Below, piece after piece: positions 60,963 through 64,000 of a stretch of 64,000 bases of DNA. Each line of letters opens with the position of its first letter. Position 1 is the first letter of the stretch. Source of the stretch: Gordonia sp. UBA7599 (GTDB lineage Bacteria > Actinomycetota > Actinomycetes > Mycobacteriales > Mycobacteriaceae); NCBI GenBank assembly GCA_002477755.1, contig DLKD01000136.1, positions 62,785 through 126,784 on the forward strand, read 5' to 3'. A program made the position numbers and the translations under genes. A model generated the notes under the pieces. That model was given only the letters and a program-made list of their open reading frames with translations. It searched no databases and was not told the DNA's origin.

Positions 60963-61601
60963 GTGTCTCGTCCCTGGGACAACGGCGATCCGGCGCTTGA
61001 CTGGGAGGGCTACTTCATCCCGGGCACCGGCGTGCTGCGCAACCGTGTCGGGGCGACCACCGCAGCTACCCTTCGTGACGCCGAAAACGATCTGGTGGAG
61101 GCGCGCGTCATCGAGCTTCGCGAGACGCCGCGTTTGTTGGGCTCTCGCACCTACGACCTTGGCTATCTCCAATCGATCCATCGCCACCTTTTCCAGGATG
61201 TTTACGAGTGGGCTGGAGACCTGCGGACCGTTGGGTTGGAAAAAGGCGGTGAGGCGTTCAGCCCGCCGGGGAACATTCGGCAGGCGATGGATCATGCCGC
61301 GGCGACCATTGATGAACTTGATCGGTTGCGAGGCGTCGGTCCCAATCACCTGGCGGGCAAAGTCGCGTACATCTATGACTACGTGAACTTCGCACATCCA
61401 TTCCGGGAAGGAAACGGTCGTTGCACGCGTGAGTTCTTCGACCTCCTTCTCGCCGAACGCAGAAGTGGCCTCGATTGGGAACTCGTTGAGTCCGCCGAAC
61501 TCTACGCAGCGTGCCACGAAGCACGCGCGAACGGCAACCTTCGAGGTCTGGTTGCGATGTTTGAGCGGATCCTCGACGACGAGCCGGCGTACTTCTTCTG
61601 A
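60963..61601 (+). CDS. fic: Fic-domain toxin, Rv3641c-like
   Basis: 212-aa class I Fic enzyme. The active-site motif HPFREGNGRCTREFF is complete, with H145. The flap region LFQDVYEWAGDLRTVGLEK and the N-terminus RPWDNGDPALDWEGYFIPG closely follow M. tuberculosis Fic (Rv3641c, 211 aa in my recollection). It probably AMPylates a host protein such as gyrase/topoisomerase when released from the antitoxin. GTG 60963 gives the matching length; GTG 60921 would overlap the antitoxin gene. Confidence 0.87.
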   Translation: MSRPWDNGDPALDWEGYFIPGTGVLRNRVGATTAATLRDAENDLVEARVIELRETPRLLGSRTYDLGYLQSIHRHLFQDVYEWAGDLRTVGLEKGGEAFSPPGNIRQAMDHAAATIDELDRLRGVGPNHLAGKVAYIYDYVNFAHPFREGNGRCTREFFDLLLAERRSGLDWELVESAELYAACHEARANGNLRGLVAMFERILDDEPAYFF

Positions 61602-61644
61602 AGACGGCGACTCCAGGCAACCGCGACGCGACGGAGGTGCGCGC

Positions 61645-62325
61645 ATGACAAAGCTGATGCTGGCCGTACACGATGAGAACGTCGCACCGATCTTGCTCGG
61701 CCCTGATCTGCGACGGGTGCTTGCCGCGGTCGGCGCCACTGCTCTGCAGGTCAACGTCGACGACGAGGCCGTCGCCCCGGCGATGCGCCTGCATGGCTCG
61801 CAACCGCTCTCGGCGGTGCTGTCGGTGTGGACTGACGGGCCGTCGACGCCGATCGTCGACGCGATCGCCGAGGCAGTCGGGTCGCAGCCGGATGCCTACC
61901 GGGTCACCGAGGTCGTTCGGCTCGATCCGCGACCGGTTCCCGACGGGGAGCGGGCAGCGGTGCTGGCCAATATCGCGTTGCTGCGGAGGCCGCCGGACAT
62001 GTCTCGTGAGGACTACCTCGACTATTGGATGCTCCACCACACCGCGGTGGCGATCCGCACCCAGAACACCGAGGCGTATGTGCAGAACATCGTCGAGGAG
62101 GTGCTCACCGATGGATCGCCGGAGGTCGCCGGGATCGTCGAAGAACACTTCCCGATGGCTGCGATGACCGACCCGCACGTGTTCTACGGCAGCGGAGGCG
62201 ACGACGCCGAGCTCACGCGCCGCATCACCGAGCTGATGGCCAGCGTCGCCCGGTTCGGCGCTGCGGACGGCCTCGATCTCATGCCCAGCAGTCGGTACTT
62301 CTGGGCTCTAACGGTGGTCGAGTGA
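61645..62325 (+). CDS. EthD-domain protein
   Basis: 226-aa protein with an EthD/dimeric alpha-beta barrel in the C-terminal half (IALLRRPPDMSREDYLDYWMLHHTAVA, then TEAYVQNIV). EthD proteins assist or catalyse steps in ether or polyketide metabolism; the role here is unknown. The N-terminal half may be a second barrel. ACGGAGGTGC precedes ATG 61645. Its last codons and TGA are formed by a palindromic repeat. Confidence 0.75.
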   Translation: MTKLMLAVHDENVAPILLGPDLRRVLAAVGATALQVNVDDEAVAPAMRLHGSQPLSAVLSVWTDGPSTPIVDAIAEAVGSQPDAYRVTEVVRLDPRPVPDGERAAVLANIALLRRPPDMSREDYLDYWMLHHTAVAIRTQNTEAYVQNIVEEVLTDGSPEVAGIVEEHFPMAAMTDPHVFYGSGGDDAELTRRITELMASVARFGAADGLDLMPSSRYFWALTVVE

Positions 62326-62355
62326 TCGCGAGGGACGAGCGATCGTATCGAGACC
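62313..62355. repeat. Palindromic repeat at the end of the EthD gene
   Basis: GGTGGTCGAGTGATCGCGAG at the left and GAGCGATCGTATCGAGACC at the right form a hairpin. It supplies the EthD stop (62323-62325) and ends at the convergent alcohol dehydrogenase stop (62356). Confidence 0.8.
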
Positions 62356-63393
62356 TTACGGAACCAAGACCGCCCGGCCTTGGACGCGACCGTGATGTAG
62401 ATCGTCGAAGGCCTGCACCGCGTCGTCGAGTGAGTAGCGCTTGACCTCGACGCCGATCTTGCCGTCGCGGGCCAGGGCGATCGCCTGCCGCATCTCCGAC
62501 CGCGTGCCGCCGTAGGCGCGCTCGATGTTCACGCCCCACGGAAGGCTCGGATCGGAGCCGGCGAGATAGGGGAACGAGCCGCCGCCGAGGCCGACGAACC
62601 GGATCGCTCCGCCGTTGCGTACGGCGGCCAGCGCCGTGTTGACGGTGGGCTGCACACCGACGAAGTCGAAGACGACGTCGGCACCGATGCCGTTGGTGAG
62701 CTCGAGGATCTTGCCGGCGGCCTCGCCGTCGGACGGGATTGCGATCGCGCCTTTCGACTCGGCGAAGGCGAGCTTCTCGGCGTCAGTGTCCAGGCCGATG
62801 ATGCGCGAGCCGGTGGTCGCCAGCAGGATCTGCAACCCCATGTGGCCGAGTCCGCCGAGGCCGAGGACCACGGCGGTCGCGTCGCCGGTGAGACGGTCGC
62901 GGACGGAGTTGATCGCGTGGATCGGTGTGAGGGCCGCGTCGGCCAGGGGCGCCGCCGCGACGACGTCGAGATCGCCCAACGGATCGAGGTGATGCGCCTT
63001 GACGGCGATGTAGTCGGCCATCCCACCGTCGACGCCGATGCCCGGGGACAGCGGCGCGAGGGAGTCGCGGGGCGAGACGGTTTCACACTGGTTGTCGCGG
63101 CCGGCGAGGCATTCGCGACACTGACCGCAGGAGAGGATCAGTGCGACGAGGGCGCGGTCGCCGACCTTCCAGCCCTGCACGTCGGCGCCGAGCTTGTCGA
63201 CGGTGCCCGCGACCTCGTGGCCCAGCGTCGAGCCGATGAGTGGGTTCTCATCGCCCATTCCGATGATTGCAATGTCGGAATGGCAGACCCCCGCGCCACC
63301 GACTTTGAGCAGCACCTCATCGGCGGCAATCTCAGGAATGGGCTTTTCGCGAAGCTCGACGGTGTTGTTCCTGACGTAGGTCACTGCGCGCAT
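62356..63393 (-). CDS. Zinc-dependent alcohol dehydrogenase (MDR family)
   Basis: 345-aa medium-chain dehydrogenase. Catalytic zinc ligands lie in GAGVCHSDIA and LGHEVAG. The structural zinc loop has four cysteines in CGQCRECLAGRDNQC. The NAD loop is VVLGLGGLGHMG, followed by GLDTDAEK, which indicates NAD preference. AGCGGAAGGTGCC is the minus-strand ribosome site before ATG 63393; GTG 63402 is an alternative start. It is convergent with the EthD gene. Confidence 0.9.
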   Translation of the reverse strand: MRAVTYVRNNTVELREKPIPEIAADEVLLKVGGAGVCHSDIAIIGMGDENPLIGSTLGHEVAGTVDKLGADVQGWKVGDRALVALILSCGQCRECLAGRDNQCETVSPRDSLAPLSPGIGVDGGMADYIAVKAHHLDPLGDLDVVAAAPLADAALTPIHAINSVRDRLTGDATAVVLGLGGLGHMGLQILLATTGSRIIGLDTDAEKLAFAESKGAIAIPSDGEAAGKILELTNGIGADVVFDFVGVQPTVNTALAAVRNGGAIRFVGLGGGSFPYLAGSDPSLPWGVNIERAYGGTRSEMRQAIALARDGKIGVEVKRYSLDDAVQAFDDLHHGRVQGRAVLVP

Positions 63394-63469
63394 GGGAGGC
63401 ACCTTCCGCTGGGGTCGTCGGCACCTCTGACGCTACGCCCGTCGCGCCGGGGATCGGCACGAATCAATC

Positions 63470-63516
63470 GGTGGTCGAGTGGCCGGGGAGCGTAGCGACT
63501 CGGCTGTATCGAGACC
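63470..63516. repeat. Palindromic repeat upstream of the alcohol dehydrogenase gene
   Basis: GGTGGTCGAGTGGCCGGGGAG at the left (first 20 bases cited in part) and GTATCGAGACC at the right follow the same plan as at 62313 and 51133. It lies between the dehydrogenase start and the next rightward gene. Confidence 0.75.
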
Positions 63517-63536
63517 CACCCGACGTGGAATCTCCG

Positions 63537-63542
63537 TAGGGT
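63537..63542 (+). promoter_or_regulatory. -10 element of a leaderless small gene
   Basis: TAGGGT ends 7 bp before ATG 63550, the same arrangement as at 32414 and 56167. Confidence 0.4.
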
Positions 63543-63549
63543 AAGCGGT

Positions 63550-63870
63550 ATGACTGAACAGGGTGAGCCGATCCAGGTTGACGAGAGCACCTACGTGATT
63601 CCGGTGACGCGGTCGAGTTTGAGTGGCAATACGGTGACCGAGGGTGTGTTCACCGTGCACGACGGCAAGACCACATGGACTCCGGCGATCGACAGGAATC
63701 TGCTCGCGCGGATCGGGGTCACCACCGGGCTGATCGCGGCGACGTTCGCGACCCTCGCGATGGTGCGCCAGCCGCCATGGCCGCAGATCATCGTCCACGA
63801 GGGCAACGACCCGGACGGTCACGGCAATAGGTTCGACGGGTCGAATTCGCGACTACTCCGCCACTGGTGA
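63550..63870 (+). CDS. Small membrane protein of unknown function
   Basis: 106-aa protein with one hydrophobic segment (ARIGVTTGLIAATFATLAMV, about 54-73) after a soluble N-terminal half (MTEQGEPIQVDESTYVIPVT). No family is recognised. The C-terminal tail NRFDGSNSRLLRHW looks non-conserved and may reflect a changed end, since glycosidase-like sequence begins just downstream. Confidence 0.55.
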   Translation: MTEQGEPIQVDESTYVIPVTRSSLSGNTVTEGVFTVHDGKTTWTPAIDRNLLARIGVTTGLIAATFATLAMVRQPPWPQIIVHEGNDPDGHGNRFDGSNSRLLRHW

Positions 63871-64000
63871 TTTCGCCGACGAGCGCGTGCCGCGCCCCAC
63901 CAGAACGATGGGAACAACACCAGTTCTGACCTGTGGGCGATGGAGCACATGCCCGACTCGATGTTCAAGGAAAAGAGCGGCGACGCCACCGATTCCTGGA
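63871..64000 (+). pseudogene. Start of a GH1-like glycosidase gene, 5' end unclear, cut by window edge
   Basis: In the frame continuing to the window end, APHQNDGNNTSSDLWAMEHM followed by PDSMF and SGDATDSW closely resembles the N-terminal region of actinobacterial family 1 glycosidases (pattern GTATAPHQ.EGNN..SD.WAMEH). The expected upstream residues are absent in this frame because a TGA lies at 63868-63870; the neighbouring frame reads GDFADERV, which could be the missing part after a one-base shift. Either a frameshifted gene, a sequencing error, or a late start at ATG 63940. Only 130 bp are visible. Confidence 0.35.

Overview
The window is high-GC, densely coded DNA with frequent GTG starts, many ATGA-type gene overlaps and several apparent leaderless starts. 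It carries typical mycolic-acid actinobacterial genes: an MPT63-like secreted protein, F420-type oxidoreductases, a FadA/FadB pair, many fadE/fadD-like genes, and glycosyltransferase, methyltransferase and membrane genes resembling the Mycobacterium tuberculosis Rv0224c-Rv0226c set. I read it as a chromosomal segment of a Mycobacteriales member. Gordonia or a close relative is my best guess, but no rRNA or other species marker is present to prove it.

Layout. 1-8.5 kb: the 3' part of dinB and a TrpB2-type tryptophan synthase, then a leftward acyl-CoA operon (two acyl-CoA dehydrogenases, SDR, itaconyl/mesaconyl-CoA hydratase-like protein, R-hydratase) divergent from a gene resembling 2-methylfumaryl-CoA isomerase. 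8.6-14.5 kb: a small membrane protein, a dehydrogenase/kinase pair of the 4-hydroxyacyl-CoA type, a histidine phosphatase, a ROK regulator and a truncated aminoglycoside-phosphotransferase-like gene. 14.5-22.3 kb: a DrrAB-like ABC exporter, a tandem-TetR regulator coupled to a class III adenylate cyclase, and divergent fadA-fadB with a clear terminator. 22.4-31.6 kb: polysaccharide deacetylase, flippase, CitE-like lyase, a large membrane protein, a GT4 glycosyltransferase, TetR, methyltransferase and an acyl-CoA synthetase. 31.7-39.3 kb: a DinB-fold enzyme, a SWIM-SNF2 helicase behind two DnaA boxes, a dehalogenase-type hydrolase with a divergent HxlR regulator, a lipoprotein, a Uma2-type nuclease and a SnoaL-like protein. 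39.3-42.8 kb: a TetR-DapB-like-SDR operon with a strong palindromic operator, then an LLM oxidoreductase. 42.9-49.8 kb: carbonic anhydrase, LysR, and a divergent FAH / metallo-beta-lactamase / Baeyer-Villiger monooxygenase / acyl-CoA ligase operon. 50-58.5 kb: RsgA, an SCO6745-type protein, the MPT63-like protein, a Tat-exported sulfatase, a secreted protein, a second MBL enzyme, an F420-type enzyme, a COQ4-motif protein and an SDR. 58.5-61.6 kb: a protein-modification island with a self-inhibited class II Fic, an ADP-ribosylglycohydrolase and a Fic toxin with its small antitoxin. 61.6-64 kb: an EthD protein, an alcohol dehydrogenase, a small membrane protein and what looks like the start of a GH1 glycosidase gene.

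The most unusual feature is not a gene. Five elements of exactly 77 bp with CTGCTGA...TCAGCAG-type ends occur in two subfamilies. Four lie 3-13 bp after a stop codon. The fifth lies inside the flippase coding sequence, where it is read through as about 26 codons. A second palindromic repeat family (GGTCGAGTG...TATCGAGACC) supplies stop codons to three genes and also occurs inside a coding sequence. Arrays of 21-22-bp units rich in TCGGCG sit at other gene ends.

Central metabolic theme: CoA-ester chemistry. The genes can be assembled into three plausible but untested pathways: methylsuccinyl/mesaconyl-CoA to citramalyl-CoA, 4-hydroxyacyl-CoA breakdown by phosphorylation and elimination, and cyclic-ketone breakdown by BVMO, lactonase and CoA ligase.
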